This document shows, one piece after another, positions 17,520 to 27,100 of a stretch of 64,000 bases of DNA. This DNA is from Phycisphaerales bacterium (GTDB taxonomy: Bacteria; Planctomycetota; Phycisphaerae; Phycisphaerales; UBA1924): the NCBI GenBank assembly GCA_029260315.1, contig JAJDDM010000033.1, forward strand, positions 1-64,000, in the 5' to 3' direction. Every line of letters begins with the position of its first letter. Within the stretch, counting starts at the first letter, position 1. Both the position numbers and the translations under genes were made by a program. The notes beneath the pieces were generated by a model. That model had not been told where the DNA came from. It searched no databases and saw nothing but the letters and a program-made list of their open reading frames with translations.

Positions 17520-17615
17520 CACTTCCCCGTCGGCGAGCCCGGCGAGAGCCGGGTTGGCCGATTCAGTCCATCGGGGCGTTCAATTCAAGCCCCACCGCTG
17601 CTATCGTCCCGGCCC

Positions 17616-18185
17616 ATGCAGTGGCAGATCGAGTGGTACATCCCGCTGCTCATCTTCTTTGCGCGGATCTGCGACGTGCCGATCGGCACGGTCCGCATGA
17701 TCTTCGTGATCGCGGGGTCGAAGTACGTCGCCGCGGCCCTGGGGTTCTTCGAGGTCATCATCTGGGCGCTGGCTGTCGGTGGGGTGATCGCGTACCTGAA
17801 GAACCCGGTCGCGCTGGTGGCCTACGGCGCGGGCTTCAGCGCGGGGACGCTGATCGGGATGTCGATCGAGGAGAAGATTGCGATCGGGCTGCGGATGATC
17901 CGGGTGATCAATCCACACGCCGAGGTGAGCATTGCCAAGGCCCTGCGCGAGAGCGGCTACAAGGTCACGGCGATCGCCGGCGAGGGGCAGAAGGGGCCGG
18001 TCGAGGTGGCCTTCTTCGCGGTCAAGCGCCGCAACGTGCCCAAGGTCATGGAGATCGTGGAGCGGCTGACGCCGGAAGCATTCGTGACGATCGAGCGGGC
18101 GGATCGTGCCGCGAGCGTGACGCTGCCGCCGAGCCATGCCAACGGGCGGCGGAGCCTGACGAAGATGTTCCTGCTGCGCAAGTGA
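17616..18185 (+). CDS. UPF0316 / DUF2179-type membrane protein
   Basis: 189 residues. Three membrane segments in the first 95 residues (WYIPLLIFFARICDVPIGTVRMIFV, ALGFFEVIIWALAVGGVIA, ALVAYGAGFSAGTLIGMSIEEKIAIG), with the family motif ICDVPIGTVR. The C-terminal cytoplasmic domain (ALRESGYKVTAIAGEGQKGPVEVAFFAVKRRNVPKVMEIVERLTPEAFVTIE) is the DUF2179-like part. This matches UPF0316 proteins, function unknown. Followed 16 bases later by an MFS gene. Confidence 0.88.
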   Translation: MQWQIEWYIPLLIFFARICDVPIGTVRMIFVIAGSKYVAAALGFFEVIIWALAVGGVIAYLKNPVALVAYGAGFSAGTLIGMSIEEKIAIGLRMIRVINPHAEVSIAKALRESGYKVTAIAGEGQKGPVEVAFFAVKRRNVPKVMEIVERLTPEAFVTIERADRAASVTLPPSHANGRRSLTKMFLLRK

Positions 18186-18201
18186 GGCCAACAATCGGCG
18201 C

Positions 18202-19509
18202 GTGCTGACGCGCTTCTGCCTGTACGGCTTCCTGAAGAACCAGCGGTACTTCGAGCCGGTGTTCATCCTGGCCTTGCTCGACAAGGGCTTGGGGTTCGGG
18301 CTGATCGGGGTGCTGTTCGGCTTCCGCGAGCTGATCGTGGCGGTGCTGGAGATCCCGTCGGGGGCCGCGGCGGACGTGCTGGGTCGGCGCGGGTCATTGG
18401 TGCTGGCGACGGGGGCGTACATCGTGAGCTTCGCGGTGTTCGCGCTCGCCGAGCCGGTGTGGATGCTGTTTCTGGCGATGGCGTGCTACGGCGTGGGCGA
18501 GGCGTTCCGATCGGGAACCCACAAAGCGCTGATCTTCCGGTGGCTGGAGATCGAGGGCAGGACGCGCGAGAAGACGCGGGTGTACGGGCTGACCCGCTCG
18601 TGGAGCAAGTACGGCTCGGCCCTCGCGGTCGTGATGACCGGACTTCTGCTCGGGGCAACCACCAGCTACGAGGTGGTGTTCGCGGCGACGATCGTGCCGT
18701 ATGCGCTGCTGTTGGTCAATCTCCTGACCTATCCCAGGGCGCTGGAAGCATCGCCCGCTCGCGATGTGGAGAAAGCGAAAGGGGAGCCGGGTGCGGAACA
18801 TCTCGACGATGGCGCGGCAGAATCGCCTCGGGCGAAGGAGCGATCGCTGCGACAGGTCTGGCGGCACACGCTCGACACGCTCAAGCTCTCGCTCCGTCGG
18901 CGGGCGCTGCGGCGGCTCATCGTGAGCTCGATGGGTTTCGACGGGATGTTCCACGCGGCGAAGGACTATCTCCAGCCCGTGCTGGCGGCGATCGCGCTGT
19001 CGATGCTGGCGTCAAGGCCGATGGAGGACGAGCAGGCGGTCGCCGCGGTTCTGACGCCGGTGTATGTCGGGTTGTATGTGCTCGCGGGGCTTGCGAGCCG
19101 GTGGAGCCATCGGTTCAGCGCGTGGGCGGGGGGCGAGCGGCAAGGGATGGCTCGGTTGTGGGTGGCGTTCGGGGTGTGCTTCGGTGTGGTGTTGTTGCCG
19201 GTGCCGGTGGCGGTCGCCGGGGCGTTCGTGGCGCTGCACGCGATCCAGAATCTGTGGCGGCCGATGCTGATCGCGCGGTTCGATGATGAAGGGGAGGAGG
19301 CGAGAGGGGCGACGATTCTGTCGATCGAGAGCCAGGCGCGGCATCTGGCGACGATGGTGCTGGCGCCGGCGATCGGGTTTGCGGTGCAGGCGGTGAGTGC
19401 GTCGCCGGAGAGGGTGGAGGTGTGGCCGATTGGGGTGGTTGGGGTGATGGTTGCGGTGGTAGCCTTTTCCCGAGTTGATCTCGAAGGAACGAGTGAAGGA
19501 AACTCGTAG
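18202..19509 (+). CDS. MFS-type transporter
   Basis: 435 residues with around 11-12 hydrophobic segments. The loop after the second segment reads SGAAADVLGRRGSLV, the MFS loop 2-3 signature (GxxxDxxGRRxxL). A long hydrophilic central loop (about residues 190-235, EKAKGEPGAEHLDDGAAES) separates the two halves. Start is GTG 18202. Substrate cannot be guessed; it could be an exporter. It may be cotranscribed with the UPF0316 gene. Codon use in the 3' part becomes very G-rich (GGGGTGGTTGGGGTG), as elsewhere in this genome. Confidence 0.87.
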   Translation: MLTRFCLYGFLKNQRYFEPVFILALLDKGLGFGLIGVLFGFRELIVAVLEIPSGAAADVLGRRGSLVLATGAYIVSFAVFALAEPVWMLFLAMACYGVGEAFRSGTHKALIFRWLEIEGRTREKTRVYGLTRSWSKYGSALAVVMTGLLLGATTSYEVVFAATIVPYALLLVNLLTYPRALEASPARDVEKAKGEPGAEHLDDGAAESPRAKERSLRQVWRHTLDTLKLSLRRRALRRLIVSSMGFDGMFHAAKDYLQPVLAAIALSMLASRPMEDEQAVAAVLTPVYVGLYVLAGLASRWSHRFSAWAGGERQGMARLWVAFGVCFGVVLLPVPVAVAGAFVALHAIQNLWRPMLIARFDDEGEEARGATILSIESQARHLATMVLAPAIGFAVQAVSASPERVEVWPIGVVGVMVAVVAFSRVDLEGTSEGNS

Positions 19510-19539
19510 GCTTTGAGTCGCGGTGTTCTACGATCCCAG

Positions 19540-21795
19540 GTGCCGACCATTCCCGATCGCTTCCGTCTCACCAGCCGCTACCACCCCACCGGCGATCAGC
19601 CCACCGCCATCGAGGCGCTCATCGACCGACTGGACACCCGCTCCGAGCCCTACGCGACGCTGCTGGGAGCGACGGGGACGGGTAAGACGTTCACGATGGC
19701 CAACGTCATCGCCCGCCTCAACAAGCCGACGCTGATCATCAGCCACAACAAGACGCTCGCGGCCCAGCTCTACGAGGAGCTCAAGGAGTTCTTTCCGGAG
19801 AACGCCGTCAGCTACTTCGTGAGCTACTACGACTACTACCAGCCCGAGGCGTACATCCCCGGCAGGGACATCTACATCGAGAAAGACGCGAGTAGGAACG
19901 ATGATCTGGATCAGTTGCGGCTCGCCGCGACGAGCAACCTGCTGAGTCGGCGGGACACGATCGTTGTGGCGAGCGTTTCCTGTATCTTCGGCTTGGGGTC
20001 GCCCGAGGCGTACGGGGAGAAGCGGCTGCCGATCATCCGCGGCGTCGAGATCGACCGGCGCCAGTTCTTTTTGGCGCTGAGCGCGATGCAGTATCAGCGC
20101 AGCGATATCGAGTTCCGGCGGGGGACCTTCCGCGCCCGCGGCGACGCGATCGACATCTGGCCCGCCTACGAGCGATTCGCCGTCCACGTCGAACTGTTCG
20201 GCGACGAGATCGAGCGGATCGACCTGATCAACCCGACCAGCGGCGAGGTGCTCGCCGAGGAGAAGCATTTCAATCTGTTTCCCGCGGTTCACTACGTCAC
20301 GCCCGAGCAGATCCTCGAGCAGGCGATCGCGAATATCAGGGCTGAACTCGAGGAGCGGGTCGCGGTGCTTCGGGGCGAGGGAAAGCTGCTGGAGGCCCAA
20401 CGCCTGCTCGCCCGCACGAAGTATGACCTGGAGATGCTGGAGGAGGTCGGGACGTGCCCCGGCGTTGAGAACTACTCGCGGTATTTCGACGAGCGCCAGC
20501 CGGGGGAGGCGCCGTTTACGCTGCTGGATTACTTTGATTACGCGCCGGGTAGATCGGCTCTCCGAGCCGATGCGTTGGATGACCGCGGCGAAGTGAACGT
20601 GGATGGTGATGCGGACGACCTGCATATCGGCTCGGAGAGCCGATCTACGCAGGAGAGCCGACCTACCCGCACGAACAAGGACGACTGGCTCTGCATCATC
20701 GACGAGAGCCATGTGACCATGCCGCAGATCCAGGCGATGTTCAATGGCGACCAGGCGCGCAAGCGGGTGCTGGTGGAGCACGGATTCCGGCTGCCGAGCG
20801 CGCTGGACAATCGCCCGTTGCGCTTCGAGGAGTTTGAGGAGGTGGTGCCGCGGCTGCTGTTCGTGAGCGCCACGCCGGGGCCATACGAGCTGAAGAAGAC
20901 CCAGGGCGAGGTCGCCGAGCAGGTGATCCGCCCGACGGGACTGCTGGATCCGGAGATCAGCGTGCGCCCCGCGCAGGGGCAGGTGCCGGATTTGCTGGAA
21001 GCCTGCCAGGAGCGGGTTGCCCGCAACGAGCGTGTGCTCATCACGGCCCTGACCAAGCGGCTGTGCGAGGATCTGACGAACTATCTCGACAAAGCCGGGC
21101 TGCGGGTGCGGTATCTGCACAGCGAGATCGACACGCTCGAGCGGATCGAGATCCTGACCGATCTGCGCGCGGGCGACTTTGACGTGCTCGTCGGCGTGAA
21201 TCTGCTGCGTGAGGGGCTGGACCTGCCAGAGGTCAGCCTTGTCTGCGTGCTGGATGCCGACAAGGAGGGGTTCCTGCGCAGCGGCACAAGCCTGATCCAG
21301 ACCATGGGGCGCGCGGCACGCAACGCCAACAGCCTCGTCATTCTCTACGCCGACAAGATGACCCCCGCCATGCAGAAAGCGATTGACGAAACCGATCGCA
21401 GGCGGGCCAAGCAGATCGCCTACAACGAGGCCCACGGCATTATCCCCCAGACGATCGTCAAGCCGATCCGTCGCGGTATCGAGACCGAGCTCAAGGCGAG
21501 ACGCATGGCCCGCGAGGCGCTCCAGGACGCCGAGGAAGCCTTCGAGGCGGGCCAGCTCGTCCAGACGTTGGAGGAGGAGATGCTGCGGGCCGCCGAGCAG
21601 TTGCAGTTCGAGAAGGCCGCGGATCTGCGGGATCAAGCGAACGCGCTCAAGAAGCTCATCGAAGAGGCCGGGGAGGACGCGACGATCACGCGGGCCGAGC
21701 TGAGCGAGATCCTCGGCGGCAAGGCCCGCAAATCGCGCCCGGGCATGGCCGGGACCAAGGCCAAGAAGAAGCGCCGCCCCGCGAAGAAGCGATAA
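19540..21795 (+). CDS. uvrB: UvrABC system protein B, with a repeat-derived insertion
   Basis: 751 residues from GTG 19540, giving MPTIPDRFRLTSRYHPTGDQ, equivalent to the start of E. coli UvrB; an in-frame TTG at 19513 is the other option. DNA-damage verification helicase-like subunit of nucleotide-excision repair. Seen: Walker A GATGTGKT (43-50), YFVSYYDYYQPEAY beta-hairpin, DESH (388-391), DNRPLRFEEFE, VNLLREGLDLPEVS, MGRAARN, and the C-terminal UVR motif LQFEKAADLRDQANALKKLI. Odd: about 45 extra residues at 336-380, between FTLLDYFDYAPG and WLCIIDESH, encoded by a palindromic repeat (20549-20666). The frame and all motifs are intact, so it is probably functional. Confidence 0.96.
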   Translation: MPTIPDRFRLTSRYHPTGDQPTAIEALIDRLDTRSEPYATLLGATGTGKTFTMANVIARLNKPTLIISHNKTLAAQLYEELKEFFPENAVSYFVSYYDYYQPEAYIPGRDIYIEKDASRNDDLDQLRLAATSNLLSRRDTIVVASVSCIFGLGSPEAYGEKRLPIIRGVEIDRRQFFLALSAMQYQRSDIEFRRGTFRARGDAIDIWPAYERFAVHVELFGDEIERIDLINPTSGEVLAEEKHFNLFPAVHYVTPEQILEQAIANIRAELEERVAVLRGEGKLLEAQRLLARTKYDLEMLEEVGTCPGVENYSRYFDERQPGEAPFTLLDYFDYAPGRSALRADALDDRGEVNVDGDADDLHIGSESRSTQESRPTRTNKDDWLCIIDESHVTMPQIQAMFNGDQARKRVLVEHGFRLPSALDNRPLRFEEFEEVVPRLLFVSATPGPYELKKTQGEVAEQVIRPTGLLDPEISVRPAQGQVPDLLEACQERVARNERVLITALTKRLCEDLTNYLDKAGLRVRYLHSEIDTLERIEILTDLRAGDFDVLVGVNLLREGLDLPEVSLVCVLDADKEGFLRSGTSLIQTMGRAARNANSLVILYADKMTPAMQKAIDETDRRRAKQIAYNEAHGIIPQTIVKPIRRGIETELKARRMAREALQDAEEAFEAGQLVQTLEEEMLRAAEQLQFEKAADLRDQANALKKLIEEAGEDATITRAELSEILGGKARKSRPGMAGTKAKKKRRPAKKR
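20549..20666. repeat. Palindromic repeat inserted in frame in uvrB
   Basis: Left arm 20549-20571 (begins GTAGATCGGCTCTCCGAGCC) and right arm 20626-20648 are perfect 23-base reverse complements, 54 bases apart. A third, partial arm GAGAGCCGACCTAC lies at 20653-20666. Each arm is itself nearly palindromic (GGCTC-TCC-GAGCC). The element keeps the uvrB frame and encodes GRSALRADALDD ... SESRSTQESRPTRTN. Related copies are at 24755-24824 (uvrA) and, half only, at 49022-49047 (dipeptidase). Confidence 0.92.
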
Positions 21796-21806
21796 CGGAA
21801 TCTCAC

Positions 21807-21925
21807 CACGGAGACATGGAGACACAGAGACTGACAGCACGCCGGAAACTGTGGGATTGCCGCGCAATGATCCAACCGGCGTCTGACTCGCCTTTCTGAT
21901 TTCTCGGTGTCTCGGTGGTGAATCA
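21807..21925. repeat. Imperfect inverted repeat between uvrB and the small membrane ORF
   Basis: TCACCACGGAGACATGGAGA at 21807-21826 is matched in inverted orientation by TCTCGGTGTCTCGGTGGTGA at 21902-21921 (approximate ends). Such CACCACGGAGACAC...GTGTCTCGGTGGTG units look like a dispersed intergenic element. No conserved protein is encoded between the arms. The rest of 21796-22343 has the small frame described next and otherwise no gene that I can see. Confidence 0.55.
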
Positions 21926-22148
21926 TCTTTTCGGTAATCAGTTGACCAGACCTTCGCCCCAACCCGCGCCCCGCTCCGGACTCGCCCGTCGATTCGGCGC
22001 ATACTTCCTCGGCCTCGCCATCGGCCTGATCCTGCTCGGCCTGTTCCAGTCCCAACGCGCGCAGCGGGCAAGCCGGGAATCCAAGGATGAACAGACCAGC
22101 GGCGCGAACGATGCGCCGGAGCCGCGGCGAGCCGACGAAGATCGCTAG
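21915..22148 (+). CDS. Possible small single-span membrane protein
   Basis: Up to 77 residues from GTG 21915, or 68 from TTG 21942. The first residues are encoded by the inverted-repeat arm, so the later start may be right. One clear membrane segment (FGAYFLGLAIGLILLGLFQ) is preceded by Pro/Arg-rich sequence and followed by a strongly charged tail (SQRAQRASRESKDEQTS ... EPRRADEDR). No family recognised, no clear ribosome binding site. The hydrophobic/charged pattern supports a real small protein but only moderately. Confidence 0.45.
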   Translation: MVNHLFGNQLTRPSPQPAPRSGLARRFGAYFLGLAIGLILLGLFQSQRAQRASRESKDEQTSGANDAPEPRRADEDR

Positions 22149-22343
22149 ACCCCGATGGATCCCTTGGGATTGCGCGCCCGCAACCGCCCTCCGCGACGCC
22201 GGCGTGACACCGCTGCGAAAACTCACGGATGGTCGGTGTGTCGGCGTCGTTGCGATATGCTGATGGCAAGCGGAAGGCGGTCGCGGCGTGGTCGCGGTGC
22301 CCCGTGAGTTCGGAACAACCAGGGGGGATCAAGGAGATCGCAA

Positions 22344-24116
22344 ATGCGCCCCATTTATCCGTCCGTGCTCGCTCTGAGCCTCGTGTCCGCCCATGGCCTC
22401 GCACAACCGCTCTCGTTTGATCTGATCGCCTTCGTCGGGCAGGACGCCGCGGACATCGGCAACGGCGTCGTCTACCGATTCCTCATCGACGCCGACATCA
22501 ACGATGCGGGCGGCGTCGCCTGGCGCGCCGGGCTCGGCGGTCCCGGCGTCGATGAGAACAACGACGGCGCGCACTACGTCGCACTCCTCGGCGCTCCCAG
22601 CCGGTTACTCGCGCGGGACAACGCCCAGGCCGATGGCCTGCCCCAGGGGGTGCGCTACCAGGGCCTGTGCTACGAATGCAGCATCGGACCGATCGCCGGC
22701 CCCCGCATCGCCAGCGACGGCGACGCCGCCTTCATGAACCTGCTCACCGGTGACGGCTTCGCCTTCGGGCAGACCGGCGTGTTCACGCGATCCGTCGGCC
22801 AGACGCCGCGCCCGCTGATCGTCAGCGGGGACGACGCCTTCGGCCTGCCCGACGGGCTCGATATCTTCAGCGTGGAAGTCCCCATTGTCGACAGATCGGG
22901 TGCGATCGCCGTCTCGGTGCTTGCGCGAATCAACAACGCACAGCTGCCGCAAGGGACCGCGGTGTACCAGGGCGACGCCGAATCGCTGCGCTACGTCGCA
23001 GGCGCCGGCGACGACGCCGTTGGCTTCGACCCGGGCCACATCATCTGGGACGTCCTCCCGGTCGGGCTGACCGGCGAGGGGGCGGTGACGATGCGCGCGA
23101 CCGTCCGCGACCCCGACGACCCGTTCAGCAACGAGCAGGCCGTCTATCGCGAGGTGGACGGCGCGATCGAGCTCGCCGCGGCGACCGGCGAGCAGGCGCC
23201 CGCCATGGATCCCGGCGTCGTGTGGCGATGGTTCAGCGTCACCCCGCCCAATGCGTCCGGGCGCATCGCGCTGCTGGGAGACGTGGAGGGCGACGACATC
23301 GACTTCCCCGAGAACAGCGGCGTGATCATCTCCGACATCACCGGCGACTACCGCAAGCTCGCCCAGGCGGGCGATCAGGTGCCGGGGCTGCCCGACGGCG
23401 AGACCTACCGCCAGCTCTTCACACCCTCGCTCAACGACGCCGCCCAGTACGCCTTCCGCGCCACGACCGAGATCCTCGGCGCCCAGGCGAACGACGTGAT
23501 CGTGTCGAACATACTGGGCGAGCCGCGCGCCGTCGTCGTGACGGGCGGGCAGGTCGGAGACGTGCCCGTCGGCGAGGTCTTCATCTCGATCTTCGACTCC
23601 TCAGACATCAACCGGCGAGGGCAGATCGCGTTCAGCGCCCGGACCTCGCGCGATCCGCAGGGCTTCGGCCTCTTTCTCGCCGAACCAAACGGACTCACCC
23701 GTCCGCTGATCCGAAAGGGCGACCACATCGAGATCGCCCTCAGGGATTTTCGCGAGGTCGAGAGCTTCGGCGGCGGCCTCCACGGGAACCCCATGCTGAC
23801 CGACTCGGGCCTGCTGGCCATCAAGATCTTCTTCACCGATGGCACGCAGGGCCTCTTTCGTGCCCGGGTCAACTGCCGGGCCGACCTCACCGGCTCGTCC
23901 GACCCCAACGCGCCGGACTTCGGCGTGCCCGACGGCCAGATCGACGCCGAAGATTTCTTCTTCTTCCTCGACGCGTTCGCGAGCTTCAACTTCGAGGTCG
24001 CCGACCTGACGGCCTCCGGCGATCCGGGAGACCCGCTGTACGGGGCGCTCGACGGCGTGCTCTCGGCGGATGATTTCTTCTTCTTCCTCGATCGCTTTGC
24101 CGAGGGATGCCCCTGA
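22344..24116 (+). CDS. Exported GC-type dockerin surface protein
   Basis: 590 residues. Signal peptide MRPIYPSVLALSLVSAHGLAQ. The main body resembles planctomycete beta-rich repeat proteins in which segments like INDAGGVAWRAGL, SDGDAAFMNLL, NASGRIALLGDV, LNDAAQYAFRA and INRRGQIAFSA recur (choice-of-anchor tandem NxxG type). The C-terminal 80 residues carry two dockerin-like calcium loops with identical hydrophobic cores, IDAEDFFFFLDAFA and LSADDFFFFLDRFA, and end in a conserved Cys (EGCP). This C-terminal form is typical of Phycisphaerae and is probably a surface-anchoring or sorting tag. AAGGAGA lies upstream of the ATG. It splits uvrB from uvrA. Confidence 0.87.
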   Translation: MRPIYPSVLALSLVSAHGLAQPLSFDLIAFVGQDAADIGNGVVYRFLIDADINDAGGVAWRAGLGGPGVDENNDGAHYVALLGAPSRLLARDNAQADGLPQGVRYQGLCYECSIGPIAGPRIASDGDAAFMNLLTGDGFAFGQTGVFTRSVGQTPRPLIVSGDDAFGLPDGLDIFSVEVPIVDRSGAIAVSVLARINNAQLPQGTAVYQGDAESLRYVAGAGDDAVGFDPGHIIWDVLPVGLTGEGAVTMRATVRDPDDPFSNEQAVYREVDGAIELAAATGEQAPAMDPGVVWRWFSVTPPNASGRIALLGDVEGDDIDFPENSGVIISDITGDYRKLAQAGDQVPGLPDGETYRQLFTPSLNDAAQYAFRATTEILGAQANDVIVSNILGEPRAVVVTGGQVGDVPVGEVFISIFDSSDINRRGQIAFSARTSRDPQGFGLFLAEPNGLTRPLIRKGDHIEIALRDFREVESFGGGLHGNPMLTDSGLLAIKIFFTDGTQGLFRARVNCRADLTGSSDPNAPDFGVPDGQIDAEDFFFFLDAFASFNFEVADLTASGDPGDPLYGALDGVLSADDFFFFLDRFAEGCP

Positions 24117-24183
24117 TCGACCCCCTGGCGCCGTCCCGGGCATCTGACAGGACCCTACCATCGAACCCGATGGAGGAGGTCAG

Positions 24184-27100
24184 ATGCCCAGGGATGGAGT
24201 CGGCGTGATCGAGCCAAAGCCGCGCAAGAAGCGCACGAAAAAGGCGCCGAGCCCGGCGTCGCCGACGCGAGGCGTGTCCAAGCCGTCCGCCAACGAGCGG
24301 GTTATCCGGGTCCGCGGCGCCAAGGAGCACAATCTCAAGAACGTCGATCTGACGCTGCCGCGGGATCGGCTGATCGTGATGACGGGGCTCTCCGGCTCGG
24401 GTAAGAGCAGCCTGGCATTCGACACGATCTTCGCCGAGGGGCAGCGGAAGTACATGGAGAGTCTCTCCGCGTACGCGCGCCAGTTCTTGGACCAGATCAA
24501 GAAGCCCGACGTCGAAGAAGTCGAGGGCATCCCCCCCACCATCGCGATCGAGCAGCGATCCAGCGCGCACAATCCCCGGTCGACCGTGGCGACGACGACG
24601 GAGATCTACGACTACCTTCGCCTGCTCTACGCCCGCTGCGGCACGGCGTACTCGTGGGCGCCGAAGAAGACCAAGAAGGACGGCACGATCACCGAACGCC
24701 GGGGCGTGCCGATCACCGCCTCCAGCGCCACGCAGATCGTCGACGCGATCATGAGTAGATCGGCTCTCCGGGCCGATTCGGCGGCGACCGACGCACAACG
24801 CATCGATTCAGAGAATCGATCTACCCGGATGATGATCCTCGCCCCGGTCGTGCGCACAAAGAAGGGTTTTCACAAGGACACGCTCGAGAGCCTGCAATCC
24901 CAGGGCTGGGGTCGCGCCCGCGTCAACGGCGAGATCATCGAGCTGCGCGAGGCGCTCAAGGAGGGCGGCGAGAACCCGCTCAATCTGGGCCGCCACCACA
25001 AGCACGACATCGAGGCCGTGATCGACCGCATCGTCCTCAAGGACACCGTCCGCCAGCGCCTGAGCGAGGCGATCGAGAGCGCGCTCAAGATCGGCGAAGG
25101 TTCGGTGATCGTTTCGGTTCAACCCGGTGGCACGGGCGTCCCGCCCGTGCGAGGAGAGTCGTCCGATTCGGGGATCGCGCACGGGCGGGACGCCCGTGCC
25201 ACTGGGAAAGATGCTTCCCCCTGGACCGACAACTCATTCTCCGACCGCCTCGCCGATCCCGAGCATCCCGAGTACGCCATCAGCGAGCTCGCCCCGCGTC
25301 TGTTCAGCTTCAACAGCCCGCACGGGGCCTGCCCGACCTGCCACGGCCTCGGCGCAATCCTCGAGTTCGACGAAGAGCTGGTCATCCCCGACGAGGAGAA
25401 GACCCTCCAGGGCAGCGCCATCGCCCCCTGGAAGAAGAACGGCCCCGGCGGCATGATCTACCCGCGCATGCTGAGGCGATACTGCCGGGCCTCGGGGCTC
25501 AGCCCCGCGACGCCCATCGCCGAGATGCACGAGGACGACTACGACGCGCTGATGCACGGCGATCCCGACTCCAAGTGGTCCGGCGTGCTGCCCATGCTGC
25601 GCGCCTGGTTCGACAAGACCGAGAGCACCTGGGTCAAGGACCACCTGCACCAGTTCATGGCCGAGCACACCTGCCCGGAGTGCCTGGGCGACCGCCTGCG
25701 GATCGAGGCGCTGCATGTGCAACTCGAGTCTGATCGGGCGGCCCAGACCGACGGCGCGATGAGCAGCGTCGTCATCGGCCGCCCGACCCAGAACGGCACA
25801 ATGCTCAACATCTCCGAGCTGAGCCGCCTGACGATCACCGACGCCATCCGCTTCATCGAGGGGCTGAAACTCACCAGCGAGCAGCAGCACATCGCAGAGC
25901 CCATCCTCCGCGAGGTCGCCAATCGACTGCGCTTCCTGACAAGCGTCGGGCTCGACTATCTCAGCCTCGACCGGCGCACCAGCACCCTCTCCGGCGGCGA
26001 GGCCCAGCGTATCCGCCTGGCAACACAGGTCGGCTCCGGCCTCGTCGGCGCGTGCTACGTCCTCGACGAGCCGACCATCGGCCTGCACCCGCGCGACAAC
26101 ACCCGACTCATCGCCACCCTCCGCCACCTCACCGACATCGGCAACACCGTCCTCGTCGTCGAGCACGACGAGGAGATGATCCGGGCCGCGGATCACGTCG
26201 TGGACATCGGCCCCGGCGCGGGCGTGCATGGCGGGCGCATTGTCGCCCAGGGCACGATCGACGACGTCGCCGCGGAGCCCGAATCGCTCACCGGCGACTA
26301 CCTCGCCGATCGCCGGCGGATCGAAATCCCCGAGTATCGGCGCAAGCTCAGCGAGAGAAAGGCGATCACGCTCAAGGGCGCCAAGGCCAACAACCTCAAG
26401 TCCATCGACGCCTCGTTCCCGCTCGGCGGCATGCTCTGCGTCACCGGGGTCTCCGGCTCGGGCAAGAGCACGCTCGTCAACGAGATCCTCCTCAAGGTGC
26501 TCAAGAAGAAGCTGCTCGGCACGCGCGTCGTCCCCGGCGAGCACACCCGCCTCAACGGCTCGCAACACGTTGACCGCGTCATCGAGGTCGACCAGTCGCC
26601 CATCGGGCGCACGCCGAGATCCAACCCCGCGACCTACACCGGCATCTTCGACGAGATCCGCAAGCTCTTCAGCCAGACCAAGGAAGCCAAGATCCGGGCG
26701 TACAAGCCCGGGCGCTTCAGCTTCAACGTCAGCGCCCAGAACGGCGGCGGGCGCTGCGAGGCCTGCCAGGGCCAGGGGCTCAAGAAGATCGAGATGCACT
26801 TCCTCGCCGATGTGTTCGTGGAGTGCGAGGTCTGCCGGGGCAAGCGCTACAACCGCGAGACGCTCGAGGTGCTGTATCGCGGCAAGTCGATCGCCGACGT
26901 GCTCGATATGACAATCGAGAAGGCCTGCGGATTCTTCGAGAACCACCCCAAGGTCCTGCGCTTCTGCGAGTGCCTGCGCGACGTCGGCCTCGGCTATGTC
27001 ACGCTCGGCCAACCCTCGACCACGCTCTCCGGCGGCGAGGCCCAGCGCGTCAAGCTCGCGACCGAGCTCGGCAAGGGCGGCGGCACCAAGAACAACCCCA

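Noticed and set aside
19528-22404. 958-codon open frame on the minus strand over uvrB
   Set aside because: It is the antisense shadow of uvrB plus flanks; high GC suppresses stop codons. The translation is Leu/Arg/Asp-biased and has no domain.
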